Below, one piece after another: positions 10,644 through 23,708 of a DNA stretch of 64,000 nucleotides. The notes below the pieces were generated by a model, which saw only the letters and a list, made by a program, of their open reading frames with translations, did not search any database and was not told where the DNA came from. The translations under genes and the position numbers were made by a program. The DNA is from Apteryx mantelli (lineage: Eukaryota > Chordata > Aves > Apterygiformes > Apterygidae). The stretch is from assembly GCF_036417845.1 (NCBI RefSeq), contig NC_089979.1:46198775-46262774 (forward strand), read 5' to 3'. The first letter of the stretch is position 1, and every line of letters starts with the position of its first letter.

Positions 10644-13600
10644 TTTGGAGTACATACAAGTGCTAACCCCTAACTGCAGGTGTTTTCCTGAGCAAGTCAG
10701 AAATCAGAACACTCAAATTCTGATATTTCAATGCTTTGGGTTATTTTTCCTCATGTTTGGGATAAAGAGTCAAAAAAATATAACCTCCCCCAACCCCCCA
10801 GCAAGAAATGTAGAAGTGTTCTCAGGTGGAATGCTTCATTTTGACATTCTCCAGCTCAAAATGATTGGTTTCAGCTTTGTTTCACATGGAGCTTTATACT
10901 CACAGGTAGTTTTAGTACCTCTGCTTTATAGGCCTGGGGATCTACATTCTATTCAATATATGGTCATAATTCTCCTGACGCAATGTTCCATTTCAGCCAG
11001 AGAATACAGTACATCATGGGAGAAAACATCTAGACAAAAAAAACATTCCACAAAGGAAACTGGGGATTAAGTATCTCAAACTACATCTCCCAAAACGTAC
11101 TGTGGGACTTAGGCACATGCAGATTACTACTGAATTGATCCAAGTTGTTTCTGGCAAGTTCCAGCAATCCATGTTTGAATTAAAACAATCTATTTAGTAA
11201 TGAAATACTTAATTTTTATTGTCTAGAAAAACAGATGAATTTCTTCATAGTTGCATATTACAACAGAATATTTTTGTAGGAAATTTTAGAGCAGTTGTAT
11301 AACATAATATCTTTGACAATCAGCCATTTAAGGGCTTTAATATAGATTATGGAAACCCAGACTCACCTCTTCAAAGCTTTGGCTGGGAAAGATTGTGTTA
11401 GAAAGTTTATTGAAGAGGAGTATAATGAATTGGATTAATTTCTACTGTAATTGTACTAGAAAGAAATGTCACTTCAAACTTGATTCTCCTCCGATTTTGA
11501 TCTTCATCTCCAGTAACTGAGTTCTCACTATCTGTAGCACAAGCAAAACAGTCATGCTGTGAAAGAAGGAAATCACACAGCCACAAGTTCTTGGTCGTCT
11601 CAGAATAAAACCAAAGTCTCAGAAGAATGACTGAGGTTGAAGATTCGCCTTTCAGAAGTTCCAAGAAGCCAGTCTGGTTCAAACTAGGCCAAAGGGCAGG
11701 GAAATATTATCGTGGAATTGAAGAAGTCTTCAGTACTGCATCTATCACAGTGTAAAACTGCATATTTCATCTTTTGTCACAAGACATTAGGAATATCAGT
11801 TTCTGTTCTGATCACCTAATTGCTGACTGTACTTCAGCGAGATCAATACTCTTTTCTAATTTTACTGTCTTTGTCTACACCTTAAGACAGCTGCACTGAA
11901 TTTCCTGGTGACATCTGCAGTTATGACCCCTACAATGAAAATCCAATAATTCTTCCTGTCTGTTTGGATGAAGAGCTATGGCAAGCAAGTGTTTCTTCTG
12001 AACTCTATGTGCATCCTTCTCTGCCCTCCCCTTCATAGCTGTGCACTGACACCATGTTTGCGGTCATCCGGTGAACAATACACACTGCAGGGTCTCCCTT
12101 CTGAATTTTGGCATTGTGGTTGCCAGCACTCTCCGCTTCCCTCAGACGTTACCTGGAGTAACGGAGATCAATCACAGCCCTGTGCTCTGGCCAGCTCCCA
12201 CTCTGGATAATTACACTCTGCTTGTCTACATTCCTTTGCAGGTTTAACCAGACCCAGTGTGCGATTCACTTCCCATCAGAGCATGCTGTGTAGTTTGCTA
12301 AGTGGTTAAGATATACTTCATCAAGAAGATCATGGAAACACAAGCCTTTGTGTATCTGAAACATTCTGAAGTCCTTCTAGATAAAGCTAAAATATAGGCT
12401 GTGGGCATCTGAGAGAAAACAAAGAGAAGGCAGCATTTGAAGAGACTGGAGACAGCTTTGAGTGTCTAGGCTATGAAGAAAGAAAAGCCCTTGCATATGC
12501 TACTGAAATCTGATTCTTGATAAAACATGCAACGCAAACTCACAATCACACCTTAAGATCAGAAGAGAAAACATCAAAACACAATGCAGACTTCAGTCTG
12601 TCTATCTAGCATCTCACTTCTCTCCCTTTATGACAGGGTACATCAAAGTCAGGGAATCAGAATCCAGGTTACCCCAAGATCTAGCTATTAAGGGATTTTT
12701 CTTCACAGCTCTTGGCTGCTGGCAACAGGAGGCTGGCCATGAAGCTCTGACGTCCCAGGAAATCTTGGCTGCCAGAAGAGCCTGCGAGAGCCCTTCTGCT
12801 TTGTACTGCTAACAAACACAGAAAAAAATGAACAAAGATCTCTAGAGCACAGATCTTGTCAGAGGCAGCAAAAATTGCCCCTAATGTGTCTCCCCTCTAT
12901 GAATTGCAACCACATCACCACATCAGACAAAGAGGACTTAAAAATACACTTGCACATATATTTCATCTGTGCTCTGTACACTCTAGCTTCAGCTCTGCAA
13001 CCCCCACCACCACTTGTTAATGTTGTCAGTTAACCGTCTGGCTGTGTGTTATACCTTTTACCAGTCTACTAACATCTTATTTCCTCTCATAAAGCCTAGG
13101 AGATTAGAACTCCACTAACCAGCAAAAATAAACCAATAAAGACTACTACTTTCTTTCCTTGAGTAGATCATAAAAGCCTTGAATCTCCAAAACGGAGAGT
13201 TTAGTCACTTCCCAAACTTAATACCTTTCAGATGGGAGCCCAGGCCTGTGAGTCAATTCCTGTCAGCTGTGCCCAACTATGCTCACCAGGAGGACCAGCT
13301 GCCCTTCAGAGGTCCTAAAAGGGCCTCCACGGTCAGTCATGTATCTCCTGTTTGCAGTGATTTCCAACACTTGTAGCCATTTGTTGGCTTGCTAATGTTA
13401 ATGTTCTGTGAACTCAGATACATCAGATATACTTATTACAGCAGTTGTTTATTTTTTGAGAAGGCATAGGCTGGCTTGAGCTCAAAGAATGGAAAAGAAG
13501 GCCTGAAGGGCTTTATTTCAGGAGCCTGACTAATGCACCTTACAAAAGAGAAGGTTAAAAAAGGCAGTCTGATGAGTAGGTGTTGATGCTTGCAGCTACA

Positions 13601-15872
13601 AAGGTGCTTTTAGTGCAGGGCTTTTCAGTTTTGTACAGTTTCTTACTATTGATGTTAGAACCTTCAACAATATATCAGGTAAGCTTTATTTCCAGGAGGT
13701 ATGTAATTAATCACTGGGACAGAGCACAGGGGGGCATCAATAAGCTAGCCACTGTTTGAGGTTTTAAAAAGAGATTAGTTATTGTTTTGAAAGATATTCT
13801 ATACTGCATCATCAGACACAATGCCAATGTGCAGAGGGGAGTAGGGCATGTGCAGGCTGTGAGGTAGAAAGATCCTGAGCTTGCTCTTCTAACTCGATAA
13901 ATTAATTTGTGCTTTGTAAATATAAATTTGTGTTTCTGTAGCTTAGTCTGTGAAGGCAACAGTAGAAAGACATATTCAAGGTCGTGTTCTGATCTAAGAA
14001 TGCTAGAAAGCAAGGTAGTGCAACCTGCATTATGGTCAATGGATTTATTTGAATGCAGAGCCGCATATAAAAAAAACAACAAAAAACTGTGGTCCTGTAT
14101 ATTTCCAGAGAGACAATCTTGCATATGCAAGAGCATAAAGCAAAAAAAATCCAAATACTTTTTGTCATTTCAATCTCTGCAGATCCTTTGTTCAGTGGTT
14201 ACTAGTAAAAAAATTACGTGAAGGATAGCAAAATGAAATCACCTGCTGCTCTTTATCAATCTTGAATAACCCTCATCTTCACAAGGAAGGTAATAATGAA
14301 GACACGACAATGTTAAGGGTGATGCAATTTTGAAACTGTGGATGTGGAAGCAGGATCCATCTCTTTCTAAGAGCACTAGGCTCCATGCTATTAGTTGGAG
14401 GCTGTTGAGGAGCAACTGCGAGTATTTAGGAGATACAGAAGTCATGGAATAATGGAGAAAGTATCTGGAGGGGGAACTGACACTCTGGAGAACATGAAGA
14501 TCTGATGCTCTTTATGAACTAGAAGAAAAAAAGCTTGCTTTTTGTGGATGATGTTTTGCTTTGTGGAAGATTTGTGTAGGCTAGGATGAGTGTTTTGGAC
14601 TGAGTGTTCTCCTAGCTCCTTTCAGTGGTAAATACCAGACTCTTTTTCCTGAGCTATAAGTACTCTTATTGTAGCTGTTTAACAGGAGTTCAGCCTATGT
14701 GAAGAAGATAAAGAACAAATTAATTTTCCATCAAGTTCCTTTTTAAATCACAAGACCTAATGAACAGTATTCCTGCTATAAACTGTTTAAATATTATGTG
14801 GGCTTTGATATTTTTTGAGACTCCTTATAGTATTCAGAAATAGAGTTGACAACCTCAGACCATCCATATGCTATTCTTTCAGTGTTCCCTTTAAAGAAGA
14901 AGAACAAAGATGAGAGTTCCTTACCATTTTGAGAGGAAAAACCAGGGCCAGCATTTTTCATACACTCAAAAGACTTGAGCATAGCTAAAAAAAATGTGAC
15001 TCAGAAACAGTAAGAAAAAGCAGAAGAGTGCTCCAGGGCATATGAGCCTATAGCTTTCTGAGGAACTCCTAAGATGTTAGTGATGTGTCTTCAAACCTGC
15101 CTCCTGCTTTCTCCTCTGGTCCAGAGGGGAGCCAGGCTCCTCAAGGGATGGTGCCAGACTGGGCTCGGCTCCTGTCTTCCCACCAGAAGGGGAATGGAGG
15201 CTTGCTCTCTGGAAAAGGACCATCTTCCCAACCGGCTCTGCCCTGTATACTTGCCTGTTCCCTGCCACGACAGTGGCCTTCTTCTGGCCTTCAGGTCCCA
15301 ACCTGTTTCAGTAACATCTCAGCCCTGGCATCAGCCAAGTTTTCAGGGATAGGCTGGTAGGATGGAGGGAGTGGTAAGAGGTGTTTGTTTTTTTATAAAA
15401 GGAAAAGAAGAGAAAGGATCAAGGAATTGCCAGTAACAGGTTTATCTCCTCTCATTGAACTCAGCCTTAAAATGAGGGGCATAATTAGGTCTTCCTGTTT
15501 GTGGCTCATATTTTTTATTGCATGGAATTAGAACCATAACATCTGTGCAAAAATAAAACTAAGATTTTTGCCAGGTGTTTTTTGGAAGGAGTTTTCCATT
15601 TATAACATTTTTATTGGGAGCTGAATCTGCCCCTTCCTGATGTAAGCAGAAGGGATTCTGTGAAGGACACACAACTTTGCCCAGACTTTATAGACTTAAA
15701 CTGGAGGCACAACGGGGAAGACCAAGTAGAAAAAAATGTATGTTTTTACATATATATGCAGCAGTTGCACAATTGGTCATATGGCAAGAAGGCTTGTATT
15801 GCACTGGATCAAAGTGGAAGAGCCTAGCATGAGATTAAAGGGGGATAACTGCAGGCAGCTAGAAAGTTTTAT

Positions 15873-15950
15873 AATAGAGGTGATAATAATATACAGCAGA
15901 GGAAGGAAACTGCAAGGAACAGAAATGAGGATAAAATGGAAATAAAGGAG
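15873..15950 (+). repeat. Direct repeat copy A, left of the CR1
   Basis: About 78 bp starting ATAGAGGTGATAATAATATA and ending ATAAAATGGAAATAAAGGAG. It aligns in the same orientation with 18929-19010 at roughly 85 percent identity by eye, with two or three small gaps. It lies 30 bp from the CR1 3' end. I do not recognise it as a known repeat family. Confidence 0.75.
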
Positions 15951-15980
15951 ATCCTTTGATCCTCTTGGCTTTCTCCCTAT

Positions 15981-18207
15981 ATCACAGAATCACAGGATCG
16001 CAGAGGTTGGAAGGGACCTCTGGAGATCATCTAGTCCAACCCCCCTGCTCAAGCAGGGTCACCTAGAGCACGTTGCACAGGATTGCATCCAGGCGGGTTT
16101 TGAATATCTCCAGAGAAGGAGACTCCACCACCTCTCTGGGCAACCTGTTCCAGTGCTCTGTCACCCTCACAGTGAAGAAGTTTTTCCTCATGTTCAGATG
16201 GAACTGCCTGTGTTTCAGTTTGTGCCCATTGCCTTGTGTCCTGTTGCTGGGCACCACTGAGAAGAGTCTGGTCCCATCCTCTTGACACCCTCGCTTCAGA
16301 TACTTGTACACGTTGATAAGATCTCCTCTCAGCCTTCTCTTCTCCAGGCTAAACAGGCCGAACTCTCTCAGCCTTTCCTCATAAGAGAGATGCTCCAGTC
16401 CCCTAATCATCTTTGTAGCCCTTCGCTGGACTTGCTCCAGTAGGGCCACATCCCTCTTGTACTGGGGAGCCCAGAACTGGACGCAGTACTCCAGATGTGG
16501 CCTCACCAGGGCTGAGTAGAGGGGAAGGATCACCTCCCTCGACCTGCTGGCAACACTCTTCCTGATGCACCCCAGGATACCATTGGCCTTCTTGGCCACA
16601 AGGGCACATTGCTGCCTCATGCTTAACTTGGTGTCCACCAGCACTCCCAGGTCCTTCTCCGCAGAGCTGCTTTCCAGCAGGTCAACCCCCAACCTGTACT
16701 GGTGCATGGGGTTATTCCTCCCCAGGTGCAGGACCCTGCACTTGCCTTTGTTGAACTTCATGAGGTTCCTCTCCGCCCACCTCTCCAGCCTGTCCAGGTC
16801 CCTCTGAATGGCAGCACAGCCCTCTGGTGTATCCGCCACTCCTCCCAGTTTTGTATTGTCAGCAAACTTGCTGAGGGTGCACTCTGTCCCTTCATCCAGG
16901 TCATTGATGAAGAAGTTGAACAAGACTGGACCCAGTACTGACCCCTGGGGGACACCGCTAGCTACAGGCCTCCAACTAGACTCTGCCCCACTGAGCACAA
17001 CCCTCTGAGCTCTGCCATTCAGCCAGTTCTCAATCCACCTCACTGTCTGCTCGTCTATCCTGCACTTCCTGAGCTTGTCTATGAGGATGTTATGAGAGAC
17101 ACTGTCGAAAGCCTTGCTGAAGTCAAGGGAGACAACATCCACTGCTCTCCCCTCATCTACCCAGCCAGTCATTCCATCATAGAAGGCTATCAGATTGGTT
17201 AGGCATGATTTCCCCTTGGTGAAGCCATGCTGACTACTCCTGATCACCTTCTTGTCCTCCACATGCTTGGAGATGGCATCCTGCATGAGCTGCTCCATCA
17301 CCTTTCCAGGGATGGAGGTGAGGCTGACTGGCCTGTAGTTCCCTGCGTCCTCCTTCTTGCCCTTTTTGAAGACTGGGGTGACACTGGCTTTCTTCCAGTC
17401 TTCAGGCACCTCTCCTGTTCTCCATGACCTTTCAAAGATGATGGAGAGTGGCTTAGCAATGACATCCGCCAGCTCCCTCAGCACTCGTGGGTGCATCCCA
17501 GTGGGGCCCATGGATTTGTGGGTGTCAAGTTTGCTTAAATGATCTCTAACCCACTCCTCCTCAACCAAGGGAAAGTCTTTCTTTCTCCAGACTTTCTCTC
17601 TTGTCTCCAGGGTCTGGGGTTCCTGAGGGCTGGCCTGAGCAGTAAAGACTGAAGCAAAGAAGGCATTCAGTAACTCTGCCTTCTCTGCATCCTTTGTCAC
17701 CAGGGCACCCACCCCATTCAGCAAAGGGCCCACATTTTCCCTAGTCTTCCCCTTGCTACTGATGTATTTGAAGAAGCCCTTCTTGCTGTCCTTGACATCT
17801 TTCGCCAGATTTAATTCCAGATGGGCCTTAGCCTTCCTCGTCACATCCCTGCATACTCTGACAACGTTCCTATATTCCTCCCAAGTGGCCTGTCCCCCTT
17901 TCCATTTCCTGTATACTTCCTTCTTCTGGCTGAGTTTTGCCAGGAGCTCCTTGCTCATCCATGCAGGTCTCCTGCCTCCTTTGCTTGACTTCCTACTCAT
18001 AGGGATGCACCGCTCTTGAGCCTGGAGGAAGTGGTGTTTGAATATTAACCAGCTCTCTTGAACACCCCTTCCTTCGAGGGCCCTAACCCATGGGATTCCT
18101 CCAAGTAGGTCCCTGAAGAGGCCAAAGTTTGCTCTCCTAAACTCCAGGGTTGCGATCCTACTTGGTGCCCTGCTGCCTCCTCGCAGGATCCTGCACTCCA
18201 CCATCTC
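15981..18207 (-). mobile_element. CR1 (chicken repeat 1) non-LTR retrotransposon, 5'-truncated
   Basis: On the minus strand this is a CR1 LINE. The 3' end carries the typical short octamer-like repeats (GATCCTGTGATTCTGTGAT, ending at 15981) with no poly(A) tail, which is the CR1 hallmark. An 82-bp 3' UTR precedes the stop of ORF2 at 16063. Homology to avian CR1 ORF2 runs from the linker after the endonuclease domain (EMVE.RILRGG) through the reverse transcriptase to the C-terminus. It stops abruptly near 18207, so ORF1 and the endonuclease are absent, as in most CR1 copies. No stop or frameshift interrupts about 714 codons, which suggests a relatively young copy. Confidence 0.96.
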
Positions 18208-18240
18208 TCTATATAACAGAATTATTTTATCATCACCCAC
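16063..18240 (-). pseudogene. CR1 ORF2 reverse-transcriptase fragment, 725-codon open frame with altered catalytic box
   Basis: The frame encodes the post-endonuclease linker (residues about 12-270), the reverse transcriptase (about 280-500) and the C-terminal region. Visible RT motifs are [17 protein letters not shown] (301-317), [16 protein letters not shown] (335-350), LDFSKAFD with catalytic Asp373, [11 protein letters not shown] (428-438) and FADN (459-462). The last box is FADD in the CR1 family; here the second catalytic Asp codon is AAT (Asn) at 16857-16855. The Tyr usually before LDFSKAFD is Ser (371). Residues 1 to about 11, including the ATG, come from flanking DNA and not from CR1. 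With no endonuclease and an altered active site, the product is very unlikely to support retrotransposition. Confidence 0.93.
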
Positions 18241-18928
18241 TTTTACTTCATTCCCCTTCCGCTTTCATCTTGCTTTCCTCTGATAGCTTCCTAGTTCCCC
18301 TGCCCTGTGACTCTACCAGGTTCACCTCCCTCCACATGTCTTGTAGTAATGCAGTGCAGGATGCATCTTTATCAAGTGCCGATTCTAAATATGAAACATC
18401 TTCAGTGAGAGATCGTACTTCTCATTTTACTGCTGACTTCTTTGGAACTCAACAGAGCTGGTGGAGGGAGGAGCTCTGAAAATCACCCCATAAAGTAAGC
18501 CACATGGAGTAAGTTCAGCCTGAAATACCCTAACTCCTGACCACCATTCCGCGTGAAAAATGAACATTTAAAGAAAAGAGAAACCAAGAAATAACAAGGC
18601 TGGGAATAGAGCCCAGGAGGGGGCTTTTCAGGGTATTTTTGGAAAATTCTGATTTTACCAAGGTTGCAGAAGTGAAAAATATTTTCCTCTCTTTCTCCAT
18701 CCCTTACGCCATATCATCATTGGTTTCATAGGCCGAGGTCTGTGACAAGAAGCAAGGAACACAGGTCACAGCCCTTTACAAAGAGGCCATCGTTTGAGTC
18801 TTCTGACCGAAACCTCAGCACTACAACACTTCAAAAAGCCGTGTCAGTCCTAGCTAAAAGCTCAAGCTAGACTTGGTTATGTGAGTCACCACTTACTTAC
18901 TAATTTCATACCTCAGGCATGACGGGAA

Positions 18929-19010
18929 ATAGCAGAGGTGATACTAATATACAGCAGAGTAAGGAACCTGCAAGGGACAGAAAATAGGGGTAAAATGGAA
19001 GTAAAAAGAG
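18929..19010 (+). repeat. Direct repeat copy B, right of the CR1
   Basis: About 82 bp starting ATAGCAGAGGTGATACTAAT and ending TAAAATGGAAGTAAAAAGAG. It is a diverged copy of 15873-15950. It lies about 720 bp beyond the CR1 5' junction, so the pair cannot be a simple target-site duplication of the CR1. Confidence 0.75.
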
Positions 19011-19958
19011 CTTTTGTTTTGACTTCCAGTCCCCGCTCCAGGGACCTGGGTGACTCTAGTGAGCAGCAGTTTGCCACCCCTGAGCTGTGAGCACCCAGGT
19101 AAGAGCGTGGAGGGGGTGGCAAAAAAGGAGGACTGGGGAGAAGGAGTGATGGTGGAGAAAAAAAAGAACAGCTCTGTGATGCAGAAGTGGCCAGCTGAAA
19201 GAGGTGCAATCTACAGTGGTGAAAATAAAGGGCCAGTTTTTGGTCTGAGATGGCTTGAAGGTGTGCTGATGGCCTGAAAAGACTCATAAAGCATTCTGTT
19301 TGTCTGGAAAGGATTTCTAGGGGTGGCTTAATCCAGATTAATCCTATTCACCTTGTAATGGCCCTTAGGCTTTCACAGGTCACTTCATGGTAAAGCTAGT
19401 GGTACCTGCTTCCTGTGAGCTGCAATTGGCTTGCCATTAGGGGAATGTTATTAAAAAGATTTGTTTCCCTATGTGTTGTCTAGTCTTCTCATCCTCTGGG
19501 GCCTAAATAGAGTGGATGAAGTAATCTGAGCGATTTGGATAAGTGCTTAGAGGAGTGAAAAATGGAGACATGGAGCATGGATGCCTCACTGTGACAGTTG
19601 TTGTGTTATGCTGTGCAGGTGGGAAAAAGAACAAGAGCTATCAAAGATATCAGAAGCAAAACACAAGCCTTGGACTTCCACAGACTCATTAGTCGCATGA
19701 CCGTAACCACAAATAATGAGAGTGCTACTCTTCTCCTTGAATAGAATGAAGTAGTTCAATACTAGAGATAAAGTGATACAGTATTAGCTCTGATCTGTGA
19801 CGATCTATGATGAAATTTCTGTTGCTGCAGCACTTCCCAGCTACAAATATTCCAAAGGCTTTGGGAAGAGTTTAGCTAAATTCTTTCACAAAGTTAAGAA
19901 TCATTTTACCATGTTTAGTGATGTAGGATTCTATTGTGTACTTAAGATTTTTAAGAAG

Positions 19959-19976
19959 AAAAAAAAAAAAAAAAAG
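19959..19976 (+). repeat. Poly(A) homopolymer
   Basis: Roughly 17 A's following TTTTTAAGAAG. Confidence 0.9.
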
Positions 19977-22370
19977 GTGGAAGGGTTTCTCTGGGATGTG
20001 CTCTTTGTAATCTCTGAGTTCCCAGCTTGGATCTGGAGGGCCAGTTTAACTGTATTTCTCCAACCTTGCCATTGTGTTGACTTTTGCTAACTCAGTTTTT
20101 GGAGACTGTAGCTTCATTGCATACCACAAGAGGTCAGTCCTTGATAACTTTGCCTCTGCAATGAATGGTCTTAATCATAACATTTTCAGACGCAGAGAAT
20201 CTGCAGTTCCCACCTGTTTCAGAAAGCCTGGTGAGCACTGAGTTGTTTTCAGTAATAGCTGTGTGTGTAATACAAACATAGTTGGTGCATATTTACAATC
20301 TCCACTACAAAGGATTGTTTTCTAGTTATTTTTTCCTTTTTCCATGTGTTCTCATTTTCAAAACTAACTTTGGGAAATGGGCCTCTAAAACAGCATTATA
20401 TTTATTTTTCCTTGTAGCACTATGAAATAAAGCTAAAAAGCCTGCCTAGCTTACAGCTAAAAAGTCTGGAAGGGAAGGATAAGTCTTATAACCAAAAGGG
20501 AATGATCCCATATTACTGGAAAATACTGAAGTTAAAGTTTGGTGCAGAGTCAATTCTAGAAACTTGGAGTTATCCCACAAGGCTGGTTTAAAAACAAGTT
20601 CGGTAGTTTAACCCAATCCTTGGTAATGTTTCCTCCCTTTCTCCTGCTCCATTTTTTTTTTTAAACAACCTGTCAAAAAAAATCAATGAAGCCTTGTCTC
20701 AGAGCAAGACATTGTACCATGGTGACTACAAGACAAAGCAGAGACAAAGCGTTATGAGAAATTTGTTTGTCATCTGCCTTGTGTTAAAATGAATGTGTTT
20801 GAAAACTTTTCTCTTTTCCTTCCCCAGCAACTGCAAAATAAAACCTTCATCTGTTCACAGTGGTATCATTTGGGGACAAGCAGGAAAACACAATTAAGAA
20901 AGGTGCAAATTCTTATTCTCTTTCTCTCTCCTCTTTAAAGCTAAATTTAGAACATAAATCTTAGTATAATGTTTATTTTTCATTTTCACAGCCATAAAAA
21001 GAAATGTAGCTTGGTCTTCAAGCCAATACTGCAGTTTTTATAATCTAAATATTTTTCTTGGCATCATGAAAAAGAGTGGGTGTAAGGGGGAGAAAAATGT
21101 TGGCAGTTAAAGCAAATAGCCTAGAAAATAATGCATTTAATTAAGGGGCACCCAAAAAATGTTACTGTTTTCTAAGTAGTATTTTCATTGCTAATAAGTT
21201 GTTTTGGGAGCAGCAGCTTTCTACCAGAACATCACAGGAGAAGAAGTAAAATTATATCGTAGCGGTTCTGTAACACCAGACTTGGAGAACAGGTCACAAA
21301 GGTACCGTTATAAAAGAAAAGAGGATGGCAACATTTTAAGTACAAAATGCATAGACTTTTTTGTGCAGTCAAAAGTATTTGAAACCCAAATTTGAATTCA
21401 ACAAATTATTTTGGCTAAAAGAAATGAGTGGAGGTTAGAGGAAGTTCTTGGTGCAAGCAGAGAAGGAATCATTCTGTCTCAAAACTTTCTAAAGTATCTG
21501 ACAGTCTAAAATATTTCTAAACCAAACGTACATAAGGTCACTTCTTAAAAGCTTTTTAGAACTACCTCAAAAGGAGACAAAGCCTGTGGGGGAGTGGAGA
21601 AGAGGGAGTGTAGCGCTCTGACTTTGGGCTAAACTGAAATCCTTTTTCTTTTAATGTTTTTGCTCTGTACAAAATTAGAAAACATGTTATTTGCATAAAG
21701 GCAACTGTAATGGTCTGTGCGTCTGTCTTCAGGAACATCAATTACAGCAGAGATTATTATCTCTTAAAGTGGCATTTAATTAGCAGGATTTAATCTGAAA
21801 TACCACTAAAACACTTACTTGCTAATTGTATGACTTCAAACCCTTTCTTTTTATATCTAGGGGAATTTGCTGAAGAAACTTTACTTATCTAGTCACAGAT
21901 CTCTAAGGCTACAAGTAAGACAGGTTTGGGTGCCTGCCTGGCTGCAGTGGGACTTGGAAGACAAGAGACTCCTCCAGCAGAAGCGACCAAAGCCTGCCGC
22001 TCGCTCCAGCAGTGCCGGAGGCCTGCTGGATTCACTGCCTGGTAAACAAGGAACCATTTGGACAACAAGCCTGAATGTTAGTGAGAACGGATGGTGCTGG
22101 GCAGTAGCATGGGGTCTCTTTACTGTTCTGAGCCTGCATCTGAGAACAGATTAGTTTAGGGACATCCTTTCCTACAGGTGGAACACTCTGTATGCATGTG
22201 CGTGGTGAGGAGGTGTTGCCTAGGGAGAGAAAAGCCACTCATTAAATTTAATAGCTTTGCTATTTATATTGGAGCTGGATTTACAGAATGCATTAGCCAA
22301 AGAAAAGCTACATATGACCTAACAAAGCTAGAAGGGGAGTTGTGAACTTGGGCAGAGTACTATACTGTTC

Positions 22371-22390
22371 CCCCCCCCACACACACACAT
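22371..22390 (+). repeat. C-run followed by (CA)n
   Basis: Nine C's followed directly by ACACACACACA, forming a compound simple repeat. Confidence 0.9.
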
Positions 22391-22829
22391 ACAAACTACT
22401 CCCTGTTTCAGGAATGTCTCTCCAAGTTTAAAGCAGTAGCTTCAGTAGCTTTACCAATGTCCTGTTCAAACTAAACTTTGCATATCAGGAGTGTTCCCTG
22501 CGTGCACATAGGGAGGCTATGCCTCTACTGCCAGGCAAGAGGAGAACGGGAAAGAAGCATTGATAGCTTAATGCAGCAGGAGGAGCAGTTTTACAGCTTG
22601 AACATGAGTGAATTCCTTCCCTTTGACCATAATGCAGGTACTTCTACATCATAACATAATCTAAGAGGCCGTTTCCCACATCCAGGTTCATGCTGTAAAA
22701 CTGCTGTTCATACTGGAGGCCATGCGAAGGTTATCATTCATTTGAGCTGATCCTTGGCTGATGTGCTGGCTTCATGTTGAAGAACTCAATTTTACGTAAA
22801 CAAAGAGGAAAAAGTTATACACAAAGGGT

Positions 22830-22835
22830 TTTATT
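22830..22835 (-). terminator. Candidate distal poly(A) signal (AATAAA), minus strand
   Basis: The minus strand reads AATAAAACCCTTTGTGTATA followed by ACTTTTTCCTCTTTGTTT. This is a hexamer with a GU/U-rich element at a suitable distance and is the best-formed cleavage context I noticed between 22.8 and 40.6 kb. Using it would imply a 3' UTR of about 17.8 kb, which is long. I regard it only as a candidate. Confidence 0.25.
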
Positions 22836-23708
22836 ACATGAATAATTTTACATACTCCTTGGTAGTTAGTCAGTTACAAGTGCATTTAATTAATGTTTTG
22901 TGGACATCATAACAGTCAGAGTATTTCAGCTGGACAGCCAGTATCTGGCTGAATTCAAGCCAGTGCAATTCATGACATAACCATAAACAGGAAATTACAG
23001 GTCTACAATGAGGTTAGACTAGATAGCAACAGCATATGTATTGTCACATCAAAGCATTACAAAGTATGAAAGCCCAATATTTCAACTATCTCTAAAATGG
23101 TATTTGTACAAACTTGTCATAGATACCTAAAATGTAAGGTTTCATTACATCAGTAATGCATCAGGTCTTTCTCTATTTTCTGGGAGATATTTCAGTATTC
23201 AAAACTATTTGGGGCAACAAGAAGAAATGTAAACATCTGATGGTCCTTTGAAAGTCCATTCTGAGAGAATACATTGTGTGCCATAGGAAAAGTGCATTCT
23301 AACTGGTGTGTCTGTTATGGCCAGTTTGACTCAAATTCACATAGCACCAGGTATTTATCCATTTCTGCAGTAAAAAGTTAGAAAATCTTTGTATTAACTC
23401 AGAAAAGAGAAGACAAAGTCAAAAGATTTTTTTTCTTCTTCTTTCTTTAGAGGAACAGCAATTAAATTAAAAAAAAAAACACCCAACATTTAAACAGTTA
23501 CTTCCTATGTACAAAGAAACCGAAAGCTAGCAAAACGCATAGCCGGTGAACAGTCTTTATTATTATTTTTTCCTCCAGGTCCATGTACCTGAATATATGA
23601 GTTTATTTACAGGTGGACATATATCCACAGAAGTAATAATCAGAATACTTCTATTTGGCTAAAAGTTGTATAAAAAAAGACAAAACACTTTTTTCAAATA
23701 CTTTCCAA

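Larger units (their letters stand above)
4451..15872. other. Intergenic sequence without recognisable genes
   Basis: It contains a moderately GC-rich tract at about 4980-5350, the MIR-like piece at 6543-6665 and a few homopolymers. The longest open frame, 10531-11070 (179 codons), crosses the poly(C) run, has low-complexity composition and no recognisable domain. I regard all open frames here as chance. Confidence 0.5.
18208..22829. other. Intergenic sequence between the CR1 and the ZNF704 downstream zone
   Basis: Direct repeat copy B and the poly(A) run at 19959 are the only structures noted. There is no supported coding or RNA gene. Confidence 0.5.

Noticed and set aside
10531-11070. 179-codon open frame on the plus strand
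   Set aside because: It crosses a 14-base C-run giving poly-proline, has no domain, and the composition changes abruptly along its length.
13711-14154. 147-codon open frame on the minus strand
   Set aside because: Cys/Leu/Phe-rich translation of AT-rich DNA with no family resemblance; a second frame is open over the same DNA.
16565-18019. Several plus-strand open frames across the CR1 (for example 17753-18019)
   Set aside because: Antisense shadows of the CR1 ORF2 coding frame.
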